A stretch of DNA of 64,000 nt from Syngnathus acus (Eukaryota; Chordata; Actinopteri; Syngnathiformes; Syngnathidae), in NCBI RefSeq assembly GCF_901709675.1, contig NC_051100.1, positions 5,952,001 through 6,016,000 of the forward strand, in the 5' to 3' direction. The notes beneath the pieces are model-generated. The model saw only the letters and a program-made list of their open reading frames with translations, was not told the origin of the DNA and did no database searches. The number at the start of each line of letters is the position of its first letter. The first letter of the stretch is position 1. This document shows, piece after piece, positions 1 to 12,403 of the stretch. The translations under genes and the position numbers were made by a program.

Positions 1-132
1 ACTATATCTGATGTTCATACCATCCCATTAATCACTTCAGCCCTTTTGCTCCGAAGATCTTAGTCGCCCATGTTAAATTCAAGAGTGCACAGTGGCGTTG
101 GTTGTTGTCAAACTATAAGCACATGCGGAGAA

Positions 133-283
<151 letters not shown>

Positions 284-1170
284 GTAAGGGACGTGAAAAG
301 AGCTGAGAGACAACAGAGCATCAGACCGATGACGGTCACATGGGCGCCTTCCTCTGCACGCACGGCAGCTCCGGGGAAATTGAGTAACTGGGGGCGCATT
401 TCAATATATGGAAATGACCAGGGGGCCCCTGAGATAAATCAGCTCCACATACACCCCCCACCGTATTCACCCCCTCATGCTCTTCTTTACACCTTCATTT
501 CTCTCTTGCTCTCTCGGGTCGCTGCAGTCTATATTGTTTTGAAATCTATCCCAAAATCTGAGCCATGCTTTAAGAGACTTTAATGGATTTATTACACCTA
601 TAACGTGAATATATGCCCCGCTCAAAAATTTGCTCATGCAGATAAGGTGACTTATGGTGTTTCCTCTTCGTACACTTGTTAAAGTGCGTGTTAAATGTTT
701 AGGCTACAATAAAACCAAACTTTAGATGATTTCGTGATGCATAGCCTCAACTCCATAAGGGATTTTTTTTTAGTTCACAAATGTTCTGCATACGGTTTGG
801 ATATTAGCCTCAAGCAATGGGTTAAAGACTTTTTTCTCTCTTTTCCCCCCCAGGTGTCGTCTTAATTTCTATGCAGAGCTTCAAATCCCTGTCACATCCA
901 GTCTTGCGCTTTGGCAGTGGAATTTCATGTGCACGCACGCACGCACGCACGCACACTCTCGCACACATAGAGACACGCGCGCATCGTCAATTTTCAGCCA
1001 TCCTAAAAGATTCGCAAAAACGGGGCCAGTCTGGATTTTACAGCGAACTATTATCACGTCGCTGGATGTGCGCACACGTCGCTGCGTCTGCCCGGTGGTA
1101 TTAGATGAAATCAAGCGGGATTACGCAGCCACAGAACAAATTACCCCCCCACCCCAACCCCCGCCCACCC

Positions 1171-1192
1171 ACCCACACACACACACACACAC
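1171..1192. repeat. Short (CA)n tract
   Basis: A C-rich CCCA/CA tract ending in about ten CA units. Simple sequence without further context. Confidence 0.85.
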
Positions 1193-1890
1193 GATGCGAG
1201 ATCGAAGTTCAGGACATTTATACACGTATGCAGTGAATGTTATTTATCATTTTATCTCTTTTTTTGACAGAATTTAAATTCACTTCATCGCAAAACGGAC
1301 AAAGTGAAAGTGCCGCTCGTTATCTCACACCAGGGCCACACAACATCAGATGGTGCAACCCAACTCTTCCTATCAAGTCCCAGGCTAGCCTCCATCACCA
1401 CTATCCATCTGCCTCTAATGCACGGGCACGTTTATGGCCGCCGTTAGTTAAGTCGTTGTTAATTTTACACTAACTGGTTGTTATGAAGATGAATGACGAG
1501 GCGGGAATGACACGCTTGGGACCTTTGCGTTGCAAGATAGAGCCCGGCAGTAGAGCATATAAGGAGATAGTAAAGTGTATTCTGATGTTAAACACGACTG
1601 CGTTTAAATGACCGCATACGCCTTGGATAATATGAGGTTAGGCAGTTCCACAATTTAAAGCATTTTGAAGTTTTTTTTTTTTTTTCAAACCAATGCAGCA
1701 CAAACGGTGTATTTATTTGAATGTATTATTAATGGTCACATTATTCCTCTATATGCATGTACCTTAACAAATACACTGAGCGGGACTAGTCAGGTGTTGA
1801 TAAAGCAAAGATGGATTGTGCTGTTAAATAATAGTAGCAATGGGTTTACTAGATCGGAGGTGGCATTGAACAGGAGCAAACGCGGACTGG

Positions 1891-1908
1891 AGTTCCCTCT
1901 AGTGGCCA
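1891..1908 (-). promoter_or_regulatory. CTCF-like motif
   Basis: On the minus strand the sequence reads CCACTAGAGGGAACT, close to the vertebrate CTCF core (CCASNAGRKGGC). It is one of six such matches in the window. Binding is not shown by sequence alone. Confidence 0.3.
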
Positions 1909-2069
1909 CTTACCGTTAGTGTATGAGAAAGGGGCCTTAACGAGCTCCTGTCCATTCCGAAGCATCAACTCCAAATCAATGGCGCCAATAAGTTTCAGTC
2001 TAGAATTAAGTCATTAAAATGCAAGTTATGGTTGTCCAACACAGTGTTAAAGCCAACACTGTCTATAGA

Positions 2070-2207
2070 GGGTCATTGTCCTGTTTGTTTTCCACGTTTT
2101 TCTATTGTAGCACACCTGATAGGTGCATTATCAAGCGTCTTCAAATCCTTGAATGATTTGAACCGGGTGCGATGCAGCAGGATGATAAATAGGTAGGACA
2201 ATGACCC
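2070..2207. mobile_element. 138-bp inverted-repeat element (MITE-like)
   Basis: Perfect 13-bp terminal inverted repeats, GGGTCATTGTCCT at 2070-2082 and its complement at 2195-2207, enclose two smaller palindromes: CACCTGATAGGTG, and TTCAAATC/GATTTGAA with a 7-nt loop. No coding capacity. This fits a small non-autonomous DNA transposon, or another DNA/RNA structure able to form a cloverleaf. No clear target-site duplication was found, so the family is unknown. Confidence 0.5.
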
Positions 2208-2360
2208 CCGAGGACCGGGAGCAGGACATGTTTTGGGGTATACTGTCAATATGTTTTTTTGCATCCTCGACCAAAACAATAGCTAGTGTAATTGATGAAA
2301 GAGGAATAAGAATAAACTATATACACTACATGAATAAATAATTGTACCGATAAATACATA

Positions 2361-2392
2361 GAGACAGACAGATAGACAGACAGACAGACAGA
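2361..2392. repeat. (GACA)n/(GATA) microsatellite
   Basis: About eight tetranucleotide units of AGAC with one AGAT interruption. Simple sequence. Confidence 0.9.
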
Positions 2393-2470
2393 ACTACAAC
2401 ATGGACAAAATATACAGACTTAGCCACCTCATATACATATACATATATTTCTGATAGAAAAAAAGTTTTA

Positions 2471-2472
<2 letters not shown>

Positions 2473-2501
<29 letters not shown>
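2473..2501. repeat. (ATT)n microsatellite
   Basis: About nine uninterrupted ATT units. The reverse-strand frame reads poly-Asn and is not a gene. Confidence 0.9.
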
Positions 2502-2504
<3 letters not shown>

Positions 2505-2689
2505 TTTCCAAATCATATGATTGCACAAGAAATTGCAGCGGAAGAAATCCGCAACAGTCCAAAGAACACTGTTTCTACCTTGGAACGGCTGCACGCAGTC
2601 GTACCTCAGAGAGCTTAGTGATAAATCATGTATTTTTAATGAATATCAATAGAAGGAGTATCCCCCCCACCCCCTTCCCCAAAAGGCAG

Positions 2690-2830
2690 GAGCCGGGCTA
2701 TCTAATTAGATTAAGCGGCGGTGCGGGGGGAACAGCGCGGTAATGACGGCTGTATCACGGCCGCCACTTTCTAATGGGCTCTGAAGCAAACTAGGGGGCC
2801 TTTCAAACCATTAACACCGAGGGGGGAAAT
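2690..2830. other. Candidate conserved noncoding element
   Basis: A GC-richer, low-redundancy block in an AT-rich surround. It contains the homeodomain-type core CTAATTAGATTAAG and a second TAATGG core, with no coding frame. The base composition resembles vertebrate conserved noncoding elements near neuronal genes. This is inference only; alignment to other fish would decide it. Confidence 0.25.
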
Positions 2831-4997
2831 AACAAATCTAATCTGACATGACACCCTTCTGTTTCAGTCTGCCTCTTAACCAGAAAGCCTCCATTACTGG
2901 CAAAGTCCCTGCGTCTAATGCCATCTGACTCCCCGACTTGTGTGTTCATGTAGCGCATCTCTGGAGACCAAGAGGACCTATTATTATCATAATTGACCAA
3001 TTATAGGTTACACTCTTAATGTTTGTTTACACATGCACAACCCCCGTAAAACATTAATCGTGCAATAAACAGTGCATTGGATTATTGAGTATTTTTTTAT
3101 TATTATTTTTAATTATTTTTAATGGGAAATTTCACGTGATCATTTAAATTATGGGAATGTAGCATATAAATCAAAGAATATTGATTACAATATACAACCA
3201 CAATAGGTCTTACAATTTATAAAGGGGCAAACTGAAGTTTGGTGAACTCCAGAAAGTTTGATGCATGAAGATAGATGTTCATTTGCGTAAAATAGCAATT
3301 TGGAAAATAAAATTTGGAGTCTAACAACGTTTACCCACATCCGCACTAATAATGCATTGGACGTTTATCCAAGTCTTTTTTTTTTTTTATGCAAGCCAGC
3401 GAAATCATCTTGGACCGCAATGCTCACCTACAAATTAAGTATTTCTACATTAACCTATCTCTCTGACAGAGACGAACCTTATTTAAAGGCAGAATTAAAT
3501 TGTTGCCATGCGCATAATTGTAAATATTTTCTGCTAAAGTCTTGCAGCATTTTTTCAACGTATAAGTGAATACAATTCAGGAAATGAATGTATCATATTT
3601 TTCATTAACGTAAACGAAATATCTAAACCATGCAAGTTTCAAACAGGCTATTGTCAATATATACAGTCACGCACGCCGACTACTCCTAGAACCAATCGAC
3701 TATTTCATATATTTAGTCATCATCTGTGATGCATTGCAGCACGCACCATTGCAGTAAACACACCGATCCGAGAAATATGATAAACAAAAGTATTATTGAA
3801 CAAGCACGAAATTATTCAAACGAAATGTCGATTACGGGATCTTTGTGTTGTGTTGCAGTCGTTTTTAATATATCTTAAATACTTAATGTAGACAAAGCTG
3901 TCCTGTGCCATAATCTTTGATAAATACACATGATACATTTCTGCTTTAAATAAGTTAATAATCCCAAATGTAAAGCAAAGAAAACAAAAAATCTATATAA
4001 ATATCCAATTTCGAAAGCTTTTTTTAAAGGGAGGGGTCAAGTGCGCAATCTGATTTGCACGCTCAACGTTTTAAAAAGGTTTATGTTCTGAATGACCACA
4101 TTTGACCTATTTGTTGCTCAGTCATATGAAATCCCAAAATTCATTTATAATAAAAAAAGTAAAAAAATGTTGCCATCACCTTCATCTTCTCCTTCCAAAG
4201 GTTTTGGTTTCATTAAAAAGTGAGGACGAGTATTGTCCCTGGTTTCCAATACCATTGTCCAATCACGCCACAAGGTGGCAATAAAGAGCTTTGAAGCGAC
4301 TTCTCAGCGTGCAGCTTTGCAGCATGGAGGTCCAGAGAGGCAGAGGCCGACAGCGAGGCGGCAATCAGTCATCTCCCAAGCCATCAAGCTGCTACATTCA
4401 ACAAGACTGATGATGACTACGCCATAAAACTGCTGGCGATGATGCTCACGTGGATGGTGAAAATCTGGAACTCTAGCGTCTCGGCAACATTTTAATAATT
4501 GCCATTTTACAATTTATGCTGTACGCTTTATGGTTTTAATGGTCTAAAACCGTGCTTGCCAAACTTTTTGCATCAAGTACCACCTAAAAAAAAAAAAAAC
4601 TTATTAAAGCTCTCAGAGTCCCAAGACCCACATTAAAATAATGACATCTTGCCCCGCAAAGTTTGAGATAGTGCAATTATATTATCCATCTACTCGTTCA
4701 TGTATGGCCAATACGTTTGCTGATTCATTAATTTTTTTAATTTAAATATTTTTTTTGTCGCTGCCAAACGTTGCACATTTCCATCCTTTTATCAGAAATA
4801 TAGTGCAAATGACAAATGTATTTGCTTCCCAAGTAAATGTTTTTGCACCCATAAAATTTTAGGTCATACTGATTCAAGTAAAATGACTTGCACGTAAAAA
4901 TTAATTGAAAAATACCTTAGGTTTCATTTGTGACTATAATTCCATCTATTACAGTTTTTATCGCAATCTTGACGGTTTTCTTGCAATGTATGTCTTG

Positions 4998-5557
4998 TAG
5001 GGGTGTAAATCGCGGGTTTTGTAACGATACGATATCATATCGATACAAAGAACACGATACGATATTTGCCGATATCTTAAAGCCTGCTGTGATTCATTCA
5101 CGATACATCACGATATAGTGCTCTACGATCGATATAGAACAATATCCTGATTTATAACAATTCATACGCAAAATCAACAAGGTACTGCAAACTCTTTATT
5201 TAGGAAATTACAAATTGCTTCGAAACGAATGACTTGAAGCCCAAAGGGGAGCGAATTTCCTCGTCTTCTTGGACACTAGCCATAGCACCAGCCCAGGAGC
5301 CGCGTAGTTGTCGGCTCCCCTTTCACGTGCCTGCTCTGCTCACAACACAACACGCCGCGCACTGCTCCCGGAAAGAGGAAGCAAGCAACAATGAACTGGA
5401 TTTCAAAATAAGCGACTTTATTTTAGACGCGACTGTCTAATGTCCGAGGTCAAAAACGGGCGATATAGATCGATGTTTACGTTTAGCATCGATGCCAACA
5501 AATCGTAGAGCATTATATCGATTAATCGATGTGTATCGATGAATCGTTACACCCCTA
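4998..5557. mobile_element. hAT-like MITE
   Basis: The ends are inverted repeats, TAGGGGTGTAA at the left and TTACACCCCTA at the right. Both subterminal regions are rich in CGATAC/ATCGAT-type motifs, as in widespread fish hAT non-autonomous elements. About 560 bp with no transposase. The flanking 8-mers, ATGTCTTG on the left and CTAATTAG on the right, do not match, so no ordinary target-site duplication borders it. The right end abuts the first base of the telomere-like satellite. Confidence 0.75.
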
Positions 5558-8500
5558 CTAATTAGGGTTTCAAACTAGGGTTAGGGTTTCCGACTAGGGT
5601 TTTAAACCAAGGTTAGGGTTACAAACTAGGTTTTAAAGCTAGGCTTAAGGTTTCCAACGAGGCTTTCAAACTACTTTTAGGGTTTCTAAGATTAGGCTTT
5701 CAAAACTAGGGTTAGGGTTTTCGACTAGGGTTTCCAAAGTTAGGGTTAGGATTAGGGTTGGGGTTAGGGTTAGGGTTAGGGTTTCTAACTAGGTTTTCAA
5801 AACTAGGGTTAGGGTTAGGGTTAGACTTAGGGTTAGGTTAGGGTTAGAGTTAGGGTTAGGGTTACTAACTAGGCTTTCAAAACTAGAGTTAGGGTTAGGG
5901 TTTCTAACTAGGCTTTCAAAACTAGGGTTAGGGTTTCCGACTAGGGTTTCCAAGGAGTTTTGCCATCGCTAATTAGGGTTTCAAACTAGGCTCAGGGTTT
6001 CCGACAAGAGTTTTAAACATAGGTTAGGGTTTCAAACTAGGTTTTAAAGCTAGGGTTAGGGTTTTCAACGAGGGTTTCAAACTACTTTTAGAGTTTCTAA
6101 AATTAGGGTTTCTAACTAGGCTTTCAAAACGAGGGTTAGGGTTTCCGACCAGGGTTTCCAAGGAGTTTTGCCATTGCTATTTAGGGTTTCAAACTAGGGT
6201 TAGGGTTTCCGACTAGGGTTTTAAACCAAGGTTAGGGTTACAAACTAGGTTTTAAAGCTAGGCTTAAGGTTTCCAACGAGGCTTTCAAACTACTTTTAGG
6301 GTTTCTAAGATTAGGGTTTCTACCTAGGCTTTCAAAACTAGGGTTAGGGTTTTCGACTAGGGTTTCCAAAGTTAGGGTTAGGGTTAGGGTTAGGATTAGG
6401 GTTGGGGTTTCTAACTAGGCTTTCAAAACTAGGGTTAGGGTTAGGGTTAGGGTTAGGGTTAGACTTAGGGTTAGGTTAGGGTTAGAGTTAGGGTTAGAGT
6501 TAGAGTTAGAGTTAGGGTTAGGGTTAGGGTTACTAACTAGGCTTTCAAAACTAGAGTTAGGGTTAGGGTTTCTAACTAGGCTTTCAAAACTAGGGTTAGG
6601 GTTTCCGACTCGGGTTTCCAAGGAGTTTTGCCATCGCTAATTAGGGTTTCAAACTAGGCTCAGGGTTTCCGACTAGGGTTTTAAACATAGGTTAGGGTTT
6701 CAAACTAGGTTTTAAAGCTAGGGTTAGGGTTTCCAACGAGGGTTTCAAACTACTTTTAGGGTTTCTAAGATTAGGGTTTCTAACTAGGCTTTCAAAACGA
6801 GGGTTAGGGTTTCCGACGAGGGTTTCCAAGGAGTTTTGCCATTGCTATTTAGGGTTTCAAACTAGGGTTAGGGTTTCCGACCAGGGTTTTAAACAAAGGT
6901 TAGGGTTACAAACTTGGTTTTAATGCTAGGGTTAGGGTTTCCAACGAGGGTTTCAAACTACTTTTATGGTTTCTAAGATCAGGGTTTCTAACTAGGCTTT
7001 CAAAACTAGGGTTAGGGTTTCCGACCAGGGTTTCCAAGGAGTTTTGCCATCGCTAAGTAAAGTTTCAAACAAGGGGTAGGGTTTCCGACTAGGGTTTTAA
7101 ACATAGGTTAGGGTTTCAAACTAGGTTTTAAAGCTAGGGTTAGGGTTTTCAACGAGGGTTTCAAACTACTTTTAGAGTTTCTAAAATTAGGGTTTCTAAC
7201 TAGGCTTTCAAAACGAGGGTTAGGGTTTCCGACCAGGGTTTCCAAGGAGTTTTGCCATTGCTATTTAGGGTTTCAAACTAGGGTTAGGGTTTCCGACTAG
7301 GGTTTTAAACCAAGGTTAGGGTTACAAACTAGGTTTTAAAGCTAGGCTTAAGGTTTCCAACGAGGCTTTCAAACTACTTTTAGGGTTTCTAAGATTAGGG
7401 TTTCTACCTAGGCTTTCAAAACTAGGGTTAGGGTTTTCGACTAGGGTTTCCAAAGTTAGGGTTAGGGTTAGGGTTAGGATTAGGGTTGGGGTTTCTAACT
7501 AGGCTTTCAAAACTAGGGTTAGGGTTAGGGTTAGACTTAGGGTTAGGTTAGGGTTAGAGTTAGGGTTAGAGTTAGAGTTAGAGTTAGGGTTAGGGTTAGG
7601 GTTAGGGTTAGGGTTAGGGTTAGGGTTACTAACTAGGCTTTCAAAACTAGAGTTAGGGTTAGGGTTAGGGTTTCTAACTAGGCTTTCAAAACTAGGGTTA
7701 GGGTTTCCGACTAGGGTTTCCAAGGAGTTTTGCCATCGCTAATTAGGGTTTCAAACTAGGCTCAGGGTTTCCGACTAGGGTTTTAAACATAGGTTAGGGT
7801 TTCAAACTAGGTTTTAAAGCTAGGGTTAGGGTTTCCAACGAGGGTTTCAAACTACTTTTAGGGTTTCTAAGATTAGGGTTTCTAACTAGGCTTTCAAAAC
7901 GAGGGTTAGGGTTTCCGACGAGGGTTTCCAAGGAGTTTTGCCATTGCTATTTAGGGTTTCAAACTAGGGTTAGGGTTTCCGACCAGGGTTTTAAACAAAG
8001 GTTAGGGTTACAAACTTGGTTTTAATGCTAGGGTTAGGGTTTCCAACGAGGGTTTCAAACTACTTTTATGGTTTCTAAGATCAGGGTTTCTAACTAGGCT
8101 TTCAAAACTAGGGTTAGGGTTTCCGACCAGGGTTTCCAAGGAGTTTTGCCATCGCTAATTAAAGTTTCAAACAAGGGGTAGGGTTTCCGACTAGGGTTTT
8201 AAACATAGGTTAGGGTTTCAAACTAGGTTTTAAAGCTAGGGTTAGGGTTTTCAATGAGGGTTTCAAACTACTTTTAGAGTTTCTAAAATTAGGGTTTCTA
8301 ACTAGGCTTTCAAAACGAGGGTTAGGGTTTCCGACCAGGGTTTCCAAGGAGTTTTGCCATTGCTATTTAGGGTTTCAAACTAGGGTTAGGGTTTCCGACT
8401 AGGGTTTTAAACCAAGGTTAGGGTTACAAACTAGGTTTTAAAGCTAGGCTTAAGGTTTCCAACGAGGCTTTCAAACTACTTTTAGGGTTTCTAAGATTAG

Positions 8501-11500
8501 GGTTTCTACCTAGGCTTTCAAAACTAGGGTTAGGGTTTTCGACTAGGGTTTCCAAAGTTAGGGTTAGGGTTAGGGTTAGGGTTAGGATTAGGGTTGGGGT
8601 TTCTAACTAGGCTTTCAAAACTAGGGTTAGGGTTAGGGTTAGGGTTAGACTTAGGGTTAGGTTAGGGTTAGAGTTAGGGTTAGAGTTAGAGTTAGGGTTA
8701 GGGTTAGGGTTACTAACTAGGCTTTCAAAACTAGAGTTAGGGTTAGGGTTAGGGTTTCTAACTAGGCTTTCAAAACTAGGGTTAGGGTTTCCGACTAGGG
8801 TTTCCAAGGAGTTTTGCCATCGCTAATTAGGGTTTCAAACTAGGCTCAGGGTTTCCGACTAGGGTTTTAAACATAGGTTAGGGTTTCAAACTAGGTTTTA
8901 AAGCTAGGGTTAGGGTTTCCAACGAGGGTTTCAAACTACTTTTAGGGTTTCTAAGATTAGGGTTTCTAACTAGGCTTTCAAAACGAGGGTTAGGGTTTCC
9001 GACGAGGGTTTCCAAGGAGTTTTGCCATTGCTATTTAGGGTTTCAAACTAGGGTTAGGGTTTCCGACCAGGGTTTTAAACAAAGGTTAGGGTTACAAACT
9101 TGGTTTTAATGCTAGGGTTAGGGTTTCCAACGAGGGTTTCAAACTACTTTTATGGTTTCTAAGATCAGGGTTTCTAACTAGGCTTTCAAAACTAGGGTTA
9201 GGGTTTCCGACCAGGGTTTCCAAGGAGTTTTGCCATCGCTAAGTAAAGTTTCAAACAAGGGGTAGGGTTTCCGACTAGGGTTTTAAACATAGGTTAGGGT
9301 TTCAAACTAGGTTTTAAAGCTAGGGTTAGGGTTTTCAACGAGGGTTTCAAACTACTTTTAGAGTTTCTAAAATTAGGGTTTCTAACTAGGCTTTCAAAAC
9401 GAGGGTTAGGGTTTCCGACCAGGGTTTCCAAGGAGTTTTGCCATTGCTATTTAGGGTTTCAAACTAGGGTTAGGGTTTCCGACTAGGGTTTTAAACCAAG
9501 GTTAGGGTTACAAACTAGGTTTTAAAGCTAGGCTTAAGGTTTCCAACGAGGCTTTCAAACTACTTTTAGGGTTTCTAAGATTAGGGTTTCTACCTAGGCT
9601 TTCAAAACTAGGGTTAGGGTTTTCGACTAGGGTTTCCAAAGTTAGGGTTAGGGTTAGGGTTAGGATTAGGGTTGGGGTTTCTAACTAGGCTTTCAAAACT
9701 AGGGTTAGGGTTAGGGTTAGGGTTAGACTTAGGGTTAGGTTAGGGTTAGAGTTAGGGTTAGAGTTAGGGTTAGGGTTAGGGTTAGGGTTAGGGTTAGGGT
9801 TACTAACTAGGCTTTCAAAACTAGAGTTAGGGTTAGGGTTAGGGTTTCTAACTAGGCTTTCAAAACTAGGGTTAGGGTTTCCGACTAGGGTTTCCAAGGA
9901 GTTTTGCCATCGCTAATTAGGGTTTCAAACTAGGCTCAGGGTTTCCGACTAGGGTTTTAAACATAGGTTAGGGTTTCAAACTAGGTTTTAAAGCTAGGGT
10001 TAGGGTTTCCAACGAGGGTTTCAAACTACTTTTAGGGTTTCTAAGATTAGGGTTTCTAACTAGGCTTTCAAAACGAGGGTTAGGGTTTCCGACGAGGGTT
10101 TCCAAGGAGTTTTGCCATTGCTATTTAGGGTTTCAAACTAGGGTTAGGGTTTCCGACCAGGGTTTTAAACAAAGGTTAGGGTTACAAACTTGGTTTTAAT
10201 GCTAGGGTTAGGGTTTCCAACGAGGGTTTCAAACTACTTTTATGGTTTCTAAGATCAGGGTTTCTAACTAGGCTTTCAAAACTAGGGTTAGGGTTTCCGA
10301 CCAGGGTTTCCAAGGAGTTTTGCCATCGCTAATTAAAGTTTCAAACAAGGGGTAGGGTTTCCGACTAGGGTTTTAAACATAGGTTAGGGTTTCAAACTAG
10401 GCTTTAAAGCTAGGGTTAGGGTTTTCAATGAGGGTTTCAAACTACTTTTAGAGTTTCTAAAATTAGGGTTTCTAACTAGGCTTTCAAAACGAGGGTTAGG
10501 GTTTCCGACCAGGGTTTCCAAGGAGTTTTGCCATTGCTATTTAGGGTTTCAAACTAGGGTTAGGGTTTCCGACTAGGGTTTTAAACCAAGGTTAGGGTTA
10601 CAAACTAGGTTTTAAAGCTAGGCTTAAGGTTTCCAACGAGGCTTTCAAACTACTTTTAGGGTTTCTAAGATTAGGGTTTCTACCTAGGCTTTCAAAACTA
10701 GGGTTAGGGTTTTCGACTAGGGTTTCCAAAGTTAGGGTTAGGGTTAGGGTTAGGGTTAGGATTAGGGTTGGGGTTTCTAACTAGGCTTTCAAAACTAGAG
10801 TTAGGGTTAGGGTTAGGGTTTCTAACTAGGCTTTCAAAACTAGGGTTAGGGTTTCCGACTAGGGTTTCCAAGGAGTTTTGCCATCGCTAATTAGGGTTTC
10901 AAACTAGGCTCAGGGTTTCCGACTAGGGTTTTAAACATAGGTTAGGGTTTCAAACTAGGTTTTAAAGCTAGGGTTAGGGTTTCCAACGAGGGTTTCAAAC
11001 TACTTTTAGGGTTTCTAAGATTAGGGTTTCTAACTAGGCTTTCAAAACGAGGGTTAGGGTTTCCGACGAGGGTTTCCAAGGAGTTTTGCCATTGCTATTT
11101 AGGGTTTCAAACTAGGGTTAGGGTTTCCGACCAGGGTTTTAAACAAAGGTTAGGGTTACAAACTTGGTTTTAATGCTAGGGTTAGGGTTTCCAACGAGGG
11201 TTTCAAACTACTTTTATGGTTTCTAAGATCAGGGTTTCTAACTAGGCTTTCAAAACTAGGGTTAGGGTTTCCGACCAGGGTTTCCAAGGAGTTTTGCCAT
11301 CGCTAATTAAAGTTTCAAACAAGGGGTAGGGTTTCCGACTAGGGTTTTAAACCAAGCTTAGGGTTACAAACTAGGTTTTAAAGCTAAGGTTAGGGTTTCC
11401 AACGAGGGTTTCAAACTACTTTTAGGGTTTCTAAGATTAGGGTTTCTAACTAGGCTTTCAAAACTAGGGTTAGGGTTTCCGACCAGGGTTTCCAAGGAGT

Positions 11501-11578
11501 TTTGCCATTGCTAATTAGGGTTTCAAGCTAGGGTTAGGGTTTCCGACTAGGGTTTTAAATCAAGGTTAGGGTTACAAA
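5558..11578 (+). repeat. Telomere-like satellite with ~1.1-kb higher-order repeat
   Basis: About 6 kb of tandem repeats rich in TTAGGG on the plus strand. The monomer is about 208 bp and carries the landmark GGAGTTTTGCCAT (near 5953, 6161, 6621, 6829, 7037, 7246, 7721). Every fourth monomer is expanded to 460-490 bp by runs of pure TTAGGG and variants (TTAGAG, TTAGAC, TTGGGG). Equivalent points recur near 6391, 7475, 8583, 9661 and 10757, giving a higher-order period of 1078-1108 bp and about five copies plus partial ends. Copies are nearly identical, which implies recent homogenisation. The reverse-strand open frames (Asn-Pro/Asn-Ser repeats) are by-products. It may be an interstitial telomeric satellite or a subtelomere-type array. 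Confidence 0.95.
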
Positions 11579-11599
11579 GTTGTCTTGCCTTCGCATGAT

Positions 11600-11960
11600 C
11601 AGTACCATGGACAGCTCATCTCTCCTGCCCCTCCCGTTCCGTCGGCTGCATTTACGCCGATTGACCGCACCTCCGGCTCATTTCAACACCTGCTCCCGAC
11701 TTGTTAGCCGCCCTATATAAACCCCGCACACCCAGCACTCTGTTTCAATTCCTTCTGTTGCCCTACCTGTTGTCTGGCCACGTTGCTAGCCGTTATGCTA
11801 CCTGGCTGTTACCCCAAGTTGCCATCCTGTATGCTTCTCGTGTTGCTCCCTGTTGTCCAGCTTTCCCCCAAGTAGATAAAATCCATCCTGCACATGGTGC
11901 CCTGTCTCCGCCCATGACAAATTATCTTCCTTTTACATTGAACCAGTCAAGAAATTAAAA
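11600..11960 (+). mobile_element. LTR-like retroelement fragment
   Basis: Unique-looking, pyrimidine-rich sequence with a TATATAA box near 11715 followed by CCCCGC and a C/T-rich leader, the arrangement seen in many fish Ty3/Gypsy-type LTRs. No gag/pol coding sequence is present, so at most it is a solo or broken LTR. A cryptic promoter of other origin is possible. The 85-residue frame from 11701 has no recognisable homology. Confidence 0.3.
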
Positions 11961-12397
11961 TTTTTGAAGGGTAATTTTTACAAAAACTGAGACCATGAAC
12001 ATTATGCACACTGCTTCACTCAGACTGTTTGGAAACTCGGAACGTTGTTCAAATGTGCTGTTTAGCTATTCAGAGTGCTTCCAAAAATTGAGCCCAGGAA
12101 GGTGTGCTCTTCTGCCTTCATGTTTACTGCTTTGCCTTACTGTTTTTAAATAGTAATACTATTTTAACTTAAGTTGTATTAAAACATGGGAAATACTGTA
12201 TGACTAAGCGTTTCTTCTTTGAGTGGATCCAGGATCAAGCTGAAAGGACATTGTACTTTTTTTTAGTAGTCCACAAGAGTCTTTCTTTGTATTGTAGCAC
12301 CTTTAGCCACGACACAAGTTCCCGTGACAAGAGTTGCTTCACGGTAAGAATGAGGCCTCTTCCTTGGAAAGAGCAGCTATCTTCTTCTGCACAGTCT

Positions 12398-12403
12398 TTT
12401 ATT
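12398..12403 (-). terminator. rims1: Candidate rims1 poly(A) signal
   Basis: Minus-strand AATAAA in an A/T-rich context about 2 kb past the rims1 stop. It is the last such signal before the repeat-rich flank. Other upstream signals could also be used. Confidence 0.45.

Noticed and set aside
6415-9897. Repeated minus-strand open frames (66-74 residues) rich in Asn-Pro and Asn-Ser
   Set aside because: They recur with the satellite period, translate the telomere-like TTAGGG runs and have no independent start context. They are satellite artefacts, not genes.
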